Shown: positions 17,259 through 26,493, numbered from the stretch's first letter. The stretch is 64,000 nucleotides of DNA from Mesorhizobium sp. AR02 (GCF_024746835.1 NZ_CP080530.1:924423-988422), one strand, 5' to 3'. Made by a program: numbers and translations. The notes: generated by a model not told the origin, from the letters alone.

Positions 17259-17990
17259 GCACGGCCACGGCTTTCCATTGCGCCATGGCCTGCAGGCGGT
17301 GAATATGTGTAGCGAGAGCGGAGCGTTTTGAGCGGGGCGGCACGAAGAGATTGCGCAGAGCCGAGAAGATCGAAACGAAGCGTTGTAGTGCTCCTGGTGA
17401 TCGAAAGCCTTGCATCATCCGCTCCCGTTTTCGCAGCGGCACATGGGCATTCTCCGCCCGGTTGTTCAATCCCTTGTGCGACCAATGCTCGACGTCCGGC
17501 ATCACCTGTTGCCGGCAGGCTCCATGCGAGCGCAGCTTGTTGGTGATCATGCGCTTCGGCGCGACGCCTTGCTTCTTCAGCCGCCGCGTCAGCAAGCGCT
17601 TGGCCGCCTTGGTGTTGCGGCGGTTCTGGACGACCTCGTCGAGCACATAGCCATCCTGGTCGACGGCGCGCCACAACCAGTGTTTCCTGCCGGCGATGGT
17701 GATGACGACCTCGCCCAGGTGCCAGACATCGTTTCGGCTGTGCTGCTTGTGGCGCAAGAGCGTAATGCGGACCGAACTTGATGCCCCACCGGCGGATTGT
17801 CTCATACGAAACCACGATCCCGCGCTCCAGCAGCATTTCCTCGACCAGACGCAGGCTCAAGGGGAACCTGTAGTAGAGCCAGACTGCAAGGGCGATGATC
17901 TGCGGCGGGCAACGATGGCGCTTGTAGCTGACGGTCGCGGTGCTCATGCCATCGGTCTATGCCGCAAATCCCTGAACGCGAGTTAAGTTG
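17243..17990 (-). mobile_element. IS6-family insertion sequence
   Basis: The element interrupts ehuB after its signal peptide. The left end is close to the ehuB frame end at about 17243-17258; the right end lies near ttaactcgcg at about 17975-17990, because the same end sequence recurs in inverted orientation at about 19420. Exact terminal repeats were not resolved. Inverted or partial copies also occur at 19420-19546 and 21046-21323. Confidence 0.65.
17251..17947 (-). pseudogene. IS6-family transposase with one frameshift
   Basis: Starts at 17947 with MSTATVSYKRHRCPPQIIAL and the DDE-domain lead WLYYRFPLSLRLVEEMLLER. After YETIRRWGIKFGPHYAL the frame shifts by one base near 17770. The second frame continues HKQHSRNDVWHLGEVVITIA, WLWRAVDQDGYVLDEVV, EHWSHKGLNNRAENAHVPLR to the end at 17251. 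All catalytic segments (D in DVWHLGE and DQDG, E in NRAENAH) are present, so loss of function comes only from the single-base change. Confidence 0.8.
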
Positions 17991-18040
17991 ATAGCGCCTC
18001 TGAGGTGCCGCTGTACTCGACATTTGGAGAAGGAGAAGTT

Positions 18041-19180
18041 TTGCATACGCCTCTCACTATCGATGACCTCAAAACTCGCGCCCAGAAGCGCGTGCCCAAG
18101 ATGTTTTTCCAGTACGCCGACTCTGGATCGTGGACAGAAAGCACCTATCGGGCGAACGAGGAGGACTTTGCCAAGATCAAGCTGCGCCAGCGCGTCATGG
18201 TCAACATGAAGGACCGATCATTGGCATGTGAGATGGCGGGCCAAGCTGTTTCGATGCCGGTCGCTCTCGCGCCGGCCGGTATGGCGGGCATGCAACACGC
18301 TGACGGCGAGATGCTGGCTGCCCAGGCCGCCGAGGAATTCGGCGTCCCGTTCACCCTTTCGACCCTCAGCATCTGCTCGATTGAAGATGTTGCATCGGTA
18401 ACGCGCAAGCCGTTCTGGTTTCAGCTCTACATCAATCGCGACCGCGACTTTGCTCTTAATCTCATCGACCGCGCCAAAGCAGCTGGCTGCTCGGCTTTGG
18501 TGCTGACGCTGGACTTGCAGATCATGGGGCAGCGCCACAAAGATATCCGCAACGGCCTGTCGGCCCCTCCCCGCTTCACACTGGATCACATCCTCCAGAT
18601 GGCGCGCTGCCCGATTTGGTGTTTGAAGATGCTCGGTACGCAACGCAGGACATTCAGGAACATTGTCGGCCACGCTGGCGGTGTCAACGATCTGGAGGCC
18701 CTTGCCGCCTGGACCAGCGACACTCTCGATCCGAGCCTGTCTTGGGAGGATATCGAATGGGTAAAGAAGCGCTGGGGCGGCACACTCATTCTCAAGGGCA
18801 TCCTGGATGAGGAAGATGCGCGTATGGCGGTTCGCACCGGTGCGGATGCCATCGTCGTCTCCAATCACGGGGGGCGGCAGTTGGACGGGGCACCATCATC
18901 GATAAGCATGCTGCCCCGGATCGTCGAGGCGGTCGCCGACAAGATTGAGGTGCATATCGACGGCGGGATCCGATCCGGACAAGACGTCTTGAAGGCGCTA
19001 TGCCTCGGCGCGAAAGGCACCTTTATTGGGAGGCCGTTTCTATACGGCCTCGGTGCGGCCGGCAAGCAAGGCGTCACGCAGGCGCTTGAGATCATCAGAC
19101 GCGAACTCGACACGACGATGGCGCTCTGTGGAGAACGTGATCCGCGAAACCTATCGTTGAAGAACCTCGTTGATCTCTGA
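18041..19180 (+). CDS. lldD: FMN-dependent L-lactate / alpha-hydroxyacid dehydrogenase (LldD-like)
   Basis: A 379-residue member of the FMN alpha-hydroxyacid oxidase/dehydrogenase family, which oxidises L-lactate or related 2-hydroxy acids at the inner face of the membrane. TTG at 18041 is preferred because GGAGAAGGAG ends four bases before it; the ATG frame from 18005 has no such site. Family features are SMPVALAPAGMAGM, FTLSTLSICSIEDVA, FWFQLYINRDR, LILKGILDEEDA with the FMN-binding lysine, and the active-site ADAIVVSNHGGRQLDGAPSS. The loop after LQIMGQRHKDIRNGLS is normal. It is bracketed by IS6-family ends in opposite orientation (17990 and 19420), so the gene may have moved with them. 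Confidence 0.88.
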   Translation: MHTPLTIDDLKTRAQKRVPKMFFQYADSGSWTESTYRANEEDFAKIKLRQRVMVNMKDRSLACEMAGQAVSMPVALAPAGMAGMQHADGEMLAAQAAEEFGVPFTLSTLSICSIEDVASVTRKPFWFQLYINRDRDFALNLIDRAKAAGCSALVLTLDLQIMGQRHKDIRNGLSAPPRFTLDHILQMARCPIWCLKMLGTQRRTFRNIVGHAGGVNDLEALAAWTSDTLDPSLSWEDIEWVKKRWGGTLILKGILDEEDARMAVRTGADAIVVSNHGGRQLDGAPSSISMLPRIVEAVADKIEVHIDGGIRSGQDVLKALCLGAKGTFIGRPFLYGLGAAGKQGVTQALEIIRRELDTTMALCGERDPRNLSLKNLVDL

Positions 19181-19419
19181 GGATGAATCGCCGCGTCAGT
19201 CTTGATCGCGGTAGGGGACGCCGGTTCCCCCGCACCCCAGCTCAGATCCCTACGTGGGTCCTTCTACATGCGGCTCCTGCCTTGGGTTACGACGCGTACC
19301 TTGGATTGGGGATGGTGATGACAGGCGCGAACTGCCACTGGACGATTGGCAGTTGGGCGATAGCGTTCCTCGAAGATTTCCAGCAGATCGAGACGCTGCT
19401 GGTCGGTCGGCGTTACTAA

Positions 19420-19546
19420 CTTAACTCGCGTTCAGGGATTTGCGGCATAGCCCGATGGCATGAACACCGCGACCGTCAGCTACAAGCGCCATCGTTGCCC
19501 GCCGCAGATCATCGCCCATGCAGTCTGGCTCGATACTGTCGCGTGA
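19420..19546 (+). pseudogene. IS6-family end and transposase start fragment
   Basis: From the ATG at 19460 reads MNTATVSYKRHRCPPQIIAH and stops after 28 residues. The 40 bases before it repeat, in inverted orientation, the right end of the IS6 element at 17950-17990. Only about 127 bases remain. Confidence 0.65.
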
Positions 19547-19567
19547 TATTCTTTGAACGACATGCGT

Positions 19568-20668
19568 TCAGGCGAGATCAAGTTCACCGGCAAGCCCGTA
19601 ATTACACGCAAGCGTGCGCAGTTTCTCCCAGGTCGCGTTGTCGACTTCAATGCCGTTTGCTCGCTCCTGTTCGCGCAAATATCCGATCTCGCCGGGGTAG
19701 AACACGCCGGGTGAGCCTTCCGACGGCGCCGCCGATTTCAGGTGCCGCGCGAAGTCGGCAACCTCTTTCTTGAAGTTATCAAGCGGACGGAAGGCTGCCA
19801 CATTGAAGACAGCCATAAAGCAGCCGAAATTCTCCCGGCCGCTCGGCTGGGCCCCGAAACCAGGATCTGGCAGCAGTCCGCATAACAGTTCCACGATTGC
19901 GGCGAGGCCGCTGCCCTTGTAACCCTCGGTGCCGCCGAGCGGCAGTAGCACGCCGCCTTTGCGGTAATCGCGAGGATCGGTCGTGGGGCGTCCCTCTGAA
20001 TCGATCAACCAGCCCTTGGGAATCTCTTCACCGCGCGCGATCGCCAGCTCGAGCTTGCCGGCGGCGACCGCCGAGGTCGCCATGTCGAGCAGAAACGGGG
20101 CCTTGAGATCGGAGGGTACCGCAATCGAGATCGGGTTGGTTCCAAGCCGCGCCTCGCGTCCGCCGAAAGGCGCGACATATTTGCGTAAGTTGCCGGAATC
20201 AGCGACCGTAAGCCCAATCATGCCAGCTCTTGCCGCCATCAAGGAATAGGCGGCGAGCCGTCCCACATGGCTTTGCCTGAACACTGTGCAGGCCGCGACA
20301 TTGGCGGTCTTTGCTTTTTCGATCGCGAGCGTCATCGCCTTGGCGTTGACATGAAAACCAAAACCCCAGTTGCCATCGATAAGAGCTGTGGTGGGGGATT
20401 CTCGCACTATCCTCCACTCTGCGCCCGGCACGATATCCCCCGCCTTCACGCTGTCGATATAGCTCGGAATGGCGATGACTCCATGGGAATCATGACCAGC
20501 CAAGTTGGCATTGACGCAACCGGTGGCGACTGCTTGCGCCTCGTCGTCTGAAGCCCCGGCGGCTTTCAGCAGCGCCGCACAAATGCGGGTGAGACGATCC
20601 GGCTTCACGACCGAAACGCGTATATTTTCGTCCGGCTTGCCCAGTCGTGGGTCCTCAATCGAACTCAT
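19568..20668 (-). CDS. Ldh-family (malate/ureidoglycolate/delta-1-piperideine type) NAD(P)-dependent oxidoreductase
   Basis: A 366-residue member of the MDH2/YlbC/AllD family, unrelated to classical lactate dehydrogenases. Typical features are the catalytic region CVNANLAGHDSHGVIAIPSY, the cofactor segment RLGTNPISIAVPS, and LPLGGTEGYKGSGLAAIVEL. Members reduce or oxidise 2-oxo acids, ureidoglycolate or cyclic imino acids. The start at 20668 has GAGGAAA upstream. It is convergent with lldD across an IS6 end. The substrate cannot be decided from sequence; a 2-oxo acid from amino acid breakdown would fit the surroundings. Confidence 0.85.
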   Translation of the reverse strand: MSSIEDPRLGKPDENIRVSVVKPDRLTRICAALLKAAGASDDEAQAVATGCVNANLAGHDSHGVIAIPSYIDSVKAGDIVPGAEWRIVRESPTTALIDGNWGFGFHVNAKAMTLAIEKAKTANVAACTVFRQSHVGRLAAYSLMAARAGMIGLTVADSGNLRKYVAPFGGREARLGTNPISIAVPSDLKAPFLLDMATSAVAAGKLELAIARGEEIPKGWLIDSEGRPTTDPRDYRKGGVLLPLGGTEGYKGSGLAAIVELLCGLLPDPGFGAQPSGRENFGCFMAVFNVAAFRPLDNFKKEVADFARHLKSAAPSEGSPGVFYPGEIGYLREQERANGIEVDNATWEKLRTLACNYGLAGELDLA

Positions 20669-21045
20669 GAAGGTTTCCTCTATTTAGGCCATCTCCGACC
20701 ACCGGGCCGGCGTGACACGCACCGCAAATCGCATGCCACAGCATGAGTCAGCTCGTGAACGAGGAAGAATCAAAGAATCTTACAAAGGTCCGCAGATGTC
20801 CAACGCCCCAACCCCAACCGCAACCATCTGCACAGATGTGAGGGGCCCGATCTAGTAAAACTCTAGGATACCTTTTTTGTCGGTGTTTTTTCAGTCGTCG
20901 GACACGTGCCGCTCGCGCAAGGTCCAGGCGCACTTTGCTCGACGGCGGAAAAGCGTGCCTAGAGTGGCCGGCTGCTTTTGTCGAGTTTCCGACGACGGCG
21001 TCTTTAACCGCACAAGCATTGGATGAGAAAGCCAGTCCGCCGCGC
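20669..21045. other. intergenic DNA, no gene recognised
   Basis: Short frames only. The stretch ends where IS6-family sequence begins near 21046. Confidence 0.35.
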
Positions 21046-21323
21046 CGAAGCGCATGATCACCGACAAGCTGCGCTCGCATGGAGCATGCCAGGCGACAGG
21101 TGATGCCAGACGTCGAGCATCGGTCGCACAAGGGATTGAACAACCGGGCGGAGAATGCACATGTGCCGCTGCGAAAACGGGAGCACTGCAACGCTTCGTT
21201 TCGATCTTCTCGGCTCTGCGCAATCTCTTCGTCGCGCCCCGCTCAAAACGCTGCGCTCTCGCTAAACATATTCACCGCCTGCAGGCCATGGCGCACTGGA
21301 AAGCCGTGGTCCTGGCCAGCTGA
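21046..21323 (+). pseudogene. IS6-family transposase C-terminal remnant
   Basis: Reads MITDKLRSHGAC in one frame, then EHRSHKGLNNRAENAHVPLR in another, then LQRFVSIFSALRNLFVAPRS and HIHRLQAMAHWKAV. The order matches the second half of the transposase at 17251-17947, but on the other strand and in several frames. Its end (about 21320-21340) abuts DNA next to the enuR fragment. Confidence 0.65.
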
Positions 21324-21384
21324 CATCAGCGGCCGCAGGTCTCAACGAGTTTATATGCAGACAACGTGACATCGCACGCCCTGT

Positions 21385-21862
21385 TCTCTCATCTGTATCA
21401 ACACCGCAATACTTCAACCATTCTGTTGCAACCGAGCGATGACGCGCAAAAAGAGTCCCAGGGCGAGAGCCGAACACGGTGCTCGGCGGCAAGTCGACAG
21501 CTAACGCCCCAAGTGTCTCCCGCATACGTTCGAGGTGCAGAATGTCAGAGACGGGCTTCAGGATCGACGGGTCAATCAATCCGGAAGTGCGCAGGGGTGC
21601 GTATGGCGTGACAGCTTCAGAATTGACGCTAGGACTTTTGATAAACGTTCCGCGTCCAATTTCCCCAGCGACGAGCGAGTTCTTCATACGCTCGAGACAC
21701 GGTGGGTAGCGAGACCCCGAGCTTAAAGGCAAGCTGCCTTTGCGGCGGAAGCTGCTCGCCTGGCTTCAAAGCCCCAGAAGAGACGGCTCCCGCTATCTGA
21801 TCGGCAATCGACAGAAAATATGGCTGCGAAAGACGTTCGTTGGTTGGTGTCCACATTGTCAT
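21385..21862 (-). pseudogene. truncated second copy of enuR
   Basis: Starts at 21862 (MTMWTPTNERLSQPYFLSIA) and follows enuR closely through the winged helix. An 11-base deletion near 21672, between two gcgacgag repeats still present in copy 1, destroys the frame after AYEELARR. Similarity ends near 21385, about a third of the way into the gene. It keeps the divergent position relative to the intact ehuB. Confidence 0.75.
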
Positions 21863-21983
21863 GGAGGGAGTCCTATCGTCGACTGCCGCCCTGAGGACAG
21901 GCGAAAGTCAGAAACTCATATGATTTTGAATAGCGCAACGCGAGGAAGCAGAGAACAGCAACCTAATGTCATTGGACAATTTA

Positions 21984-21993
21984 GTCAATTGAC
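21984..21993. promoter_or_regulatory. palindrome in the enuR-ehuB control region, copy 2
   Basis: GTCAATTGAC preceded by CATTGGACAATTTA, the counterpart of 16939-16948, about 170 bases before the ehuB start. Candidate operator for EnuR or part of the ehu promoter. Confidence 0.4.
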
Positions 21994-22165
21994 AACGCTC
22001 GGACCGATTGTCATGTTTGCACCGGTAGCGGCAAAAACAGCAGTTTGCCCCTAGGTCTAGACGAACCTCTCGTCATGTAGCCGCGGGGGATCGGAGAGCA
22101 GGATATTTCCGATCGATGTCCTGCTGGCGCGACGATCTAGAAGAGCCATCAGAAAGGGAACAACA

Positions 22166-23029
22166 ATGGCATCAAACATCAAACGGCAGTCTTCTTTTTC
22201 TCCTCGCGGCCTAGCAACTGTACTGACCGCAATCTTGGCAATCACAACGGTGAGCGCTGCGATCGCGGACGATCTCGACGTCAACCAAGAGATTTCGATC
22301 GCCATCGGTGGTGAGCCGCCCTATACGGAGTTGAAGCCCGACGGTACATTGAGTGGCGCTGGCCCTGACATCGATCGCGGCGCATTGGCGCTCTCCGGGT
22401 TCAAGAACTTCAAAGGCGAGCTGATACAGTACGGGGCCATGATACCGGCCCTGCAGGCAAAACGCGTAAGAATTCTCTCAGCCGGCTCTCTCAACATTCG
22501 CCCCGAACGTTGCACCGTCGTTGATTTCGCTGAACCGGCCATCTGCACTGCGCAAGCTTTCCTGATCCGCTCCGACATGAGTGGCAAGTTCAAAAGCTAC
22601 AAGGAATTTGCCGACCTAGGCCTCAAGCTGGCGGTGGGCGCCGGCACTTTGCAGGCCCGAGATGCGCTCTCAGCCGGAGTGAAGCAAGAGAACCTGGTTC
22701 CCTATCCTGACAACACCAGTGCGGTGAAGATGCTGCAAGACAAGCGCGTCGATGCCATCGCCCTAAATGATGCGGGTGTCATAGACATGAAGAGTCGGTC
22801 GGGTGATGATACTTTGCAGACCATCATACCGATCGCCAACACTCCTATTGATTGTGCAGCCGCAGCCTTCAATAAAGAGGATAAGGCACTACGCGACGCC
22901 TACAATGTAGGCCTGAAAAAGCTAAAGGACAGTGGCGAGTTCGAGAAGATCATGGCGAAATATGGTCTTCAAACGAACTACAAGATTTTGGCTAATGCCA
23001 AGTCAGCAGCTGAGATGTGCAATCCGTAA
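22166..23029 (+). CDS. ehuB: ectoine/hydroxyectoine-type ABC transporter binding protein EhuB
   Basis: A 287-residue family 3 periplasmic binding protein with a signal peptide (LATVLTAILAITTVSAAIA, cleavage about residue 34). It delivers ligand to the EhuACD importer. Compared with Sinorhizobium EhuB, the ligand residues Glu and an aromatic are kept in GGEPPYTEL, Tyr in QYGAMIPALQ, and Arg in RPERC. The aromatic expected just before that Arg (Phe in EhuB) appears to be Asn (SLNIRPERC), so affinity or substrate may differ, for example acetyl-diaminobutyrate. First gene of the ehuBACD-eutD operon, divergent from the truncated enuR. Family is certain, exact ligand inferred. Confidence 0.85.
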   Translation: MASNIKRQSSFSPRGLATVLTAILAITTVSAAIADDLDVNQEISIAIGGEPPYTELKPDGTLSGAGPDIDRGALALSGFKNFKGELIQYGAMIPALQAKRVRILSAGSLNIRPERCTVVDFAEPAICTAQAFLIRSDMSGKFKSYKEFADLGLKLAVGAGTLQARDALSAGVKQENLVPYPDNTSAVKMLQDKRVDAIALNDAGVIDMKSRSGDDTLQTIIPIANTPIDCAAAAFNKEDKALRDAYNVGLKKLKDSGEFEKIMAKYGLQTNYKILANAKSAAEMCNP

Positions 23030-23047
23030 TTCACTCCAGGTGATAAC

Positions 23048-23071
23048 GCCCAGCAGCGAGTGCTGCTGGGC
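23048..23071 (+). terminator. intercistronic hairpin between ehuB and ehuA
   Basis: A perfect 10-base-pair stem, GCCCAGCAGC and GCTGCTGGGC, with a four-base loop starts 18 bases after the ehuB stop codon. There is no U-tract. Such hairpins after a binding-protein gene usually stabilise its mRNA or partly terminate, so that more binding protein than ATPase is made. Confidence 0.6.
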
Positions 23072-23098
23072 TGGCATCGCACGAAAGGAGACAGCGCA

Positions 23099-23914
23099 AT
23101 GGGATTGCATGTCGCACCCAAGGCTCCAGATTGCCCGCCCATCATTGAATTCCGGGACGTTGAGAAAAGCTATGGTTCCCTCAAGGTGCTGGAACAGCTC
23201 TCGTTCTCGGTGAAAGCTGGTGAGCATCTTGCGCTGATTGGTCCATCAGGCTCGGGAAAAACGACGATCCTTAGAATTTTGATGACGGTCGAGTCGGTTA
23301 CAGCTGGAGATGTGATCGTCAATGGCGTTTGCCTAAACCACGAGCAAAGAGGCGATAAACAAGTACCGTCGTCGGAGGCGCATCTACGCAGAATGCGTGG
23401 CGCCTTCGGAATGGTCTTCCAACATTTCAACCTCTTTCCGCATAAAACCGCTCTTCAGAACGTTGCCCTCGCCCCGGTGCTGACTGGAAGTCTGTCGAAA
23501 GCGGCAGCCAAAGAACGTGCGCTGCAAATGCTGGAAAACGTTGGGCTCGCCGACAAAGCACATGAGTATCCGTCAAGATTATCTGGCGGCCAAAAACAAC
23601 GCGTCGCGATTGCCCGTGCTCTCGCTTTGCAGCCCAAAATACTACTCCTTGACGAGATCACCTCCGCTCTTGATCCGGAGCTGGTGGAAGAGGTCCTAAA
23701 CGTCATCACAAATCTCCGCAACGAGACCGACATGACGATGCTCCTGGTTACCCACGAGATGGGTTTCGCCAAGGATTTTGCCGACCGAGTGTTGTTCTTC
23801 GAGCGCGGCAAGATCGTTGAAGAAGGCCCGCCGTCGGAAATCTTTCAGTCGCCTCACCACGAGCGCACGAAAAGCTTCCTTCGCAAGATAATCGCCGCAG
23901 GCCATCGCGTTTGA
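23099..23914 (+). CDS. ehuA: ectoine-type ABC transporter ATP-binding protein EhuA
   Basis: A 271-residue polar amino acid type ATPase. ATG at 23099 has AAAGGAGA upstream. Walker A is GPSGSGKTTILR, the Q-loop is FGMVFQHFNLFPH, the signature LSGGQKQRVAIARAL, Walker B KILLLDEITSALDPELV, and the switch histidine VTHEMG. It energises the EhuCD permease. Followed 33 bases later by ehuC. Confidence 0.9.
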   Translation: MGLHVAPKAPDCPPIIEFRDVEKSYGSLKVLEQLSFSVKAGEHLALIGPSGSGKTTILRILMTVESVTAGDVIVNGVCLNHEQRGDKQVPSSEAHLRRMRGAFGMVFQHFNLFPHKTALQNVALAPVLTGSLSKAAAKERALQMLENVGLADKAHEYPSRLSGGQKQRVAIARALALQPKILLLDEITSALDPELVEEVLNVITNLRNETDMTMLLVTHEMGFAKDFADRVLFFERGKIVEEGPPSEIFQSPHHERTKSFLRKIIAAGHRV

Positions 23915-23947
23915 GTCGGTCAGTCAAGGCAGGGCAAGGTCATCCCA

Positions 23948-24616
23948 GTGAATAGTTTTGAGTCTGCAATCGGATACAGTTGGTTCATACTCACGGGGGC
24001 TGTCGCTACCGTAGAACTCACGCTTTTGAGCTGCCTGCTCGCGTTGATACTGGCTATGCTGGCCGGCATTGCTCTCACTGCAGACCAGATTTCCGTGCGT
24101 GCCGTAACGCGAATCTATGTGGAGATCTTCCGCGGCACCTCAGTGTTCGTCCAACTGTTCGCGGCTTATTTCGTTCTGCCATTTGTTGGCGTTTCTCTAT
24201 CTCCACTGCAGTCGGGCGTCCTGGCGCTGGGCTTGAACGGTGGCGCTTATGGCGCTGAAGTCGTTCGCGCGGCGCTCAACGCCGTCGGTCGCGATCAGCG
24301 GGAAGCAACTATCGCATTAAATCTGACGCGGTGGCAGGCCCTCTGGTGGGTGATCCTTCCACAGGCGGTCGTGTTCATGCTGCCAAGCTTTGGAAATCTT
24401 GCGATCGAGCTCATGAAAGGCACTGCGGTGGCATCGCTCATAACGGTCTCGGAGCTAACGTTTCAGGCGCAGGTGGTACGAGGCCAAACAGGCGACACCG
24501 CTATGCCCTTTCTGCTCATCTTGGTCATTTATCTTCTAATTGCGTCTGCATTGATAAGTTTCGTGCGGTGGCTTGAAAGACGCTTTGGGCGTGGCATCGT
24601 AAGCGCAAATACCTGA
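23948..24616 (+). CDS. ehuC: ectoine-type ABC transporter permease EhuC
   Basis: A 222-residue HisM/GlnP-type inner-membrane permease with about five membrane segments (first LTLLSCLLALILAMLAGIAL). The EAA loop that contacts the ATPase is present (AALNAVGRDQREATIALNLT then LPQAVVFMLPS). The start is GTG at 23948, preceded by AAGG. A decayed piece of a second copy is at 8146-8375. It is nine bases before ehuD. Confidence 0.88.
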   Translation: MNSFESAIGYSWFILTGAVATVELTLLSCLLALILAMLAGIALTADQISVRAVTRIYVEIFRGTSVFVQLFAAYFVLPFVGVSLSPLQSGVLALGLNGGAYGAEVVRAALNAVGRDQREATIALNLTRWQALWWVILPQAVVFMLPSFGNLAIELMKGTAVASLITVSELTFQAQVVRGQTGDTAMPFLLILVIYLLIASALISFVRWLERRFGRGIVSANT

Positions 24617-24625
24617 GGTTAATCA

Positions 24626-25285
24626 ATGAACTGGAGTTGGGCATTCGTCGCTGAGATAACGCCCGATTTGCTTAAAGGGCTCGTCGTTACAGTGAAGATA
24701 ACGTTGATCTCGTCGGTTGTGGCTTTGAGCATCGGACTATTCTTCGCAATTGCCAAGATGTCTTCAATCGAGTCGGTTCGCCGTTCTGCGGTCCTTGTAA
24801 CAGAGACGATTAGAAGAACGCCGTTGCTGGTGCAGCTGTACTTTCTCTTCTACGTCCTGCCAGACATTGGAATTGTTTTGTCTCCCATGGTCGCCGGGAC
24901 AATCGGTCTCGGTCTCCACTACGGCACTTACGTGTCAGAGGTCTATCGCGCCGGGATCATCAATGTTCCGGCCGGGCAATGGGAGGCTGCGAGGGCCTGC
25001 AACCTGACCACAAGGCAGACCTGGACGGAAATCGTGCTGCCGCAAGCTATTCCCCCAATGATCCCACCTTTGGGCAATTATGTGATCGCGATGTTCAAGG
25101 AGACGCCAATACTATCGGCAATTACCGTCCTTGACCTTATGGGCGAAGCGCTAGCCAAAGCCAACTTCAGCTACCGCTATCTCGAACCAATCACTCTCGT
25201 CGCCGTGGGCTTCCTGTTCGTCAGCCTTTGCTCTGCGGCCCTTATTCGGCTTTTGGAAAACTATCTGAAACTTCGGGCTGCCTGA
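24626..25285 (+). CDS. ehuD: ectoine-type ABC transporter permease EhuD
   Basis: A 219-residue permease of the same family, with ITLISSVVALSIGLFFAIAK as an early membrane segment and the EAA loop GIINVPAGQWEAARACNLTT. It pairs with EhuC. The stop codon overlaps a small hairpin (25276-25291, six-base stem GGCTGC/GCAGCC). eutD copy 2 follows after 23 bases. Confidence 0.88.
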   Translation: MNWSWAFVAEITPDLLKGLVVTVKITLISSVVALSIGLFFAIAKMSSIESVRRSAVLVTETIRRTPLLVQLYFLFYVLPDIGIVLSPMVAGTIGLGLHYGTYVSEVYRAGIINVPAGQWEAARACNLTTRQTWTEIVLPQAIPPMIPPLGNYVIAMFKETPILSAITVLDLMGEALAKANFSYRYLEPITLVAVGFLFVSLCSAALIRLLENYLKLRAA

Positions 25286-25308
25286 GCAGCCGAATTGAGG
25301 AATCAACC

Positions 25309-26493
25309 ATGACTGCACCGAAACTACGCTTTGAGATTTCCGAGTACAAAGCTCGGCTCGAGGGCACCCGCAAAGCAATGGAGCGGGAAGGCATCGATCT
25401 TCTAATCGTCACGGACCCCGCAAACATGGCCTGGCTTACCGGTTATGACGGCTGGTCCTTCTACGTTCACCAGTGCGTCCTCATTCATGGGGACGAAGAC
25501 CCGGTCTGGTTCGGTCGCGAAATGGACGGCAACGGTGCTCGCCGAACCATTTACATGGATGAGAGCCGTATCAAGTCGTACGCGGATCACTACGTCCAAT
25601 CCTCCCAATATCATCCGATGACTGCCCTTGGCCAATTGGTTACAGACCTCGGCTGGTCCACGGGTTCGATCGGGATCGAAAAGGATAATTACTACTTTAC
25701 GCACGCAGCTTTTGAAGCGCTGTCCTCCACGCTGCCGAACGCAAGCTTCAAAGACACGACAAGGCTTGTGAAATGGCAGCGGATCATCAAGTCTCCCCGC
25801 GAAATCGAGTACATGCGCGGAGCAGGCAAAATCGCGACGGCCATGCATCAGCGCGTCGCCGAAGTGTTGAAACCCGGCGTCAAGCAATCGGACATTGTGG
25901 CGGAAATTTACCGCACCGCCACTCGTGGCGTTGATGGCTTCTGGGGCGACTACCCAGCGGCCGTTCCCATGATCGGGGCGGGCATCGACGCCTCGGCGCC
26001 TCATTTGACTTGGTCAGATCGTGAGCTTCGCTCTGGGGAAAGCATCTTTTTTGAACTCGCCGGCGTCCACAAACGCTATCACTGTCCTCTCTCCAGGACA
26101 TTCTATCTAGGTAAGCCGGAACAAAAGTTCGTCGATGCAGAAAAGGCCGTGCTCGAGGGAATGGCGGCTGGCTTGGAGAAAGCGGTGCCGGGGAATTCTT
26201 GCGAAGACGTCGCGCAAGCCTACTACACCGCCATTGAGCGTCACGGGCTGAAAAAGCCAAGCCGTTGCGGCTACTCGATCGGTCTCGCTTATCCGCCGGA
26301 TTGGGGTGAGCACTCCGCAAGCTTCCGCACAGGGGACCGCACTGAATTGCGGCCAGGGATGACGTTCCACTTTATGTCAGGCCTGTGGTTTGGCGACTGG
26401 GGCATCGAAATCACTGAAAGCATCCTTATCACCGACAAGCAGGCCGAGTGCCTGGCACAGTCGCCACGCCAGTTGATAGTGATCGATCAATGA
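25309..26493 (+). CDS. eutD: ectoine hydrolase (EutD/DoeA), copy 2
   Basis: A 394-residue protein. Start ATG at 25309 (MTAPKLRFEISEYKARLEGT) behind TGAGGAA. It carries the same EutD/DoeA landmarks as copy 1: LTGYDGWSFYVHQCVLIHGD, GVDGFWGDYPAAVPMIGAGI, SIFFELAGVHKRYHCPLSRT and FMSGLWFGDWGI. It opens ectoine to N-acetyl-diaminobutyrate and sits, as expected, directly after the ectoine importer. Its stop overlaps the next start (ATGA), so it is translationally coupled to the M20 deacylase. Confidence 0.92.
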   Translation: MTAPKLRFEISEYKARLEGTRKAMEREGIDLLIVTDPANMAWLTGYDGWSFYVHQCVLIHGDEDPVWFGREMDGNGARRTIYMDESRIKSYADHYVQSSQYHPMTALGQLVTDLGWSTGSIGIEKDNYYFTHAAFEALSSTLPNASFKDTTRLVKWQRIIKSPREIEYMRGAGKIATAMHQRVAEVLKPGVKQSDIVAEIYRTATRGVDGFWGDYPAAVPMIGAGIDASAPHLTWSDRELRSGESIFFELAGVHKRYHCPLSRTFYLGKPEQKFVDAEKAVLEGMAAGLEKAVPGNSCEDVAQAYYTAIERHGLKKPSRCGYSIGLAYPPDWGEHSASFRTGDRTELRPGMTFHFMSGLWFGDWGIEITESILITDKQAECLAQSPRQLIVIDQ

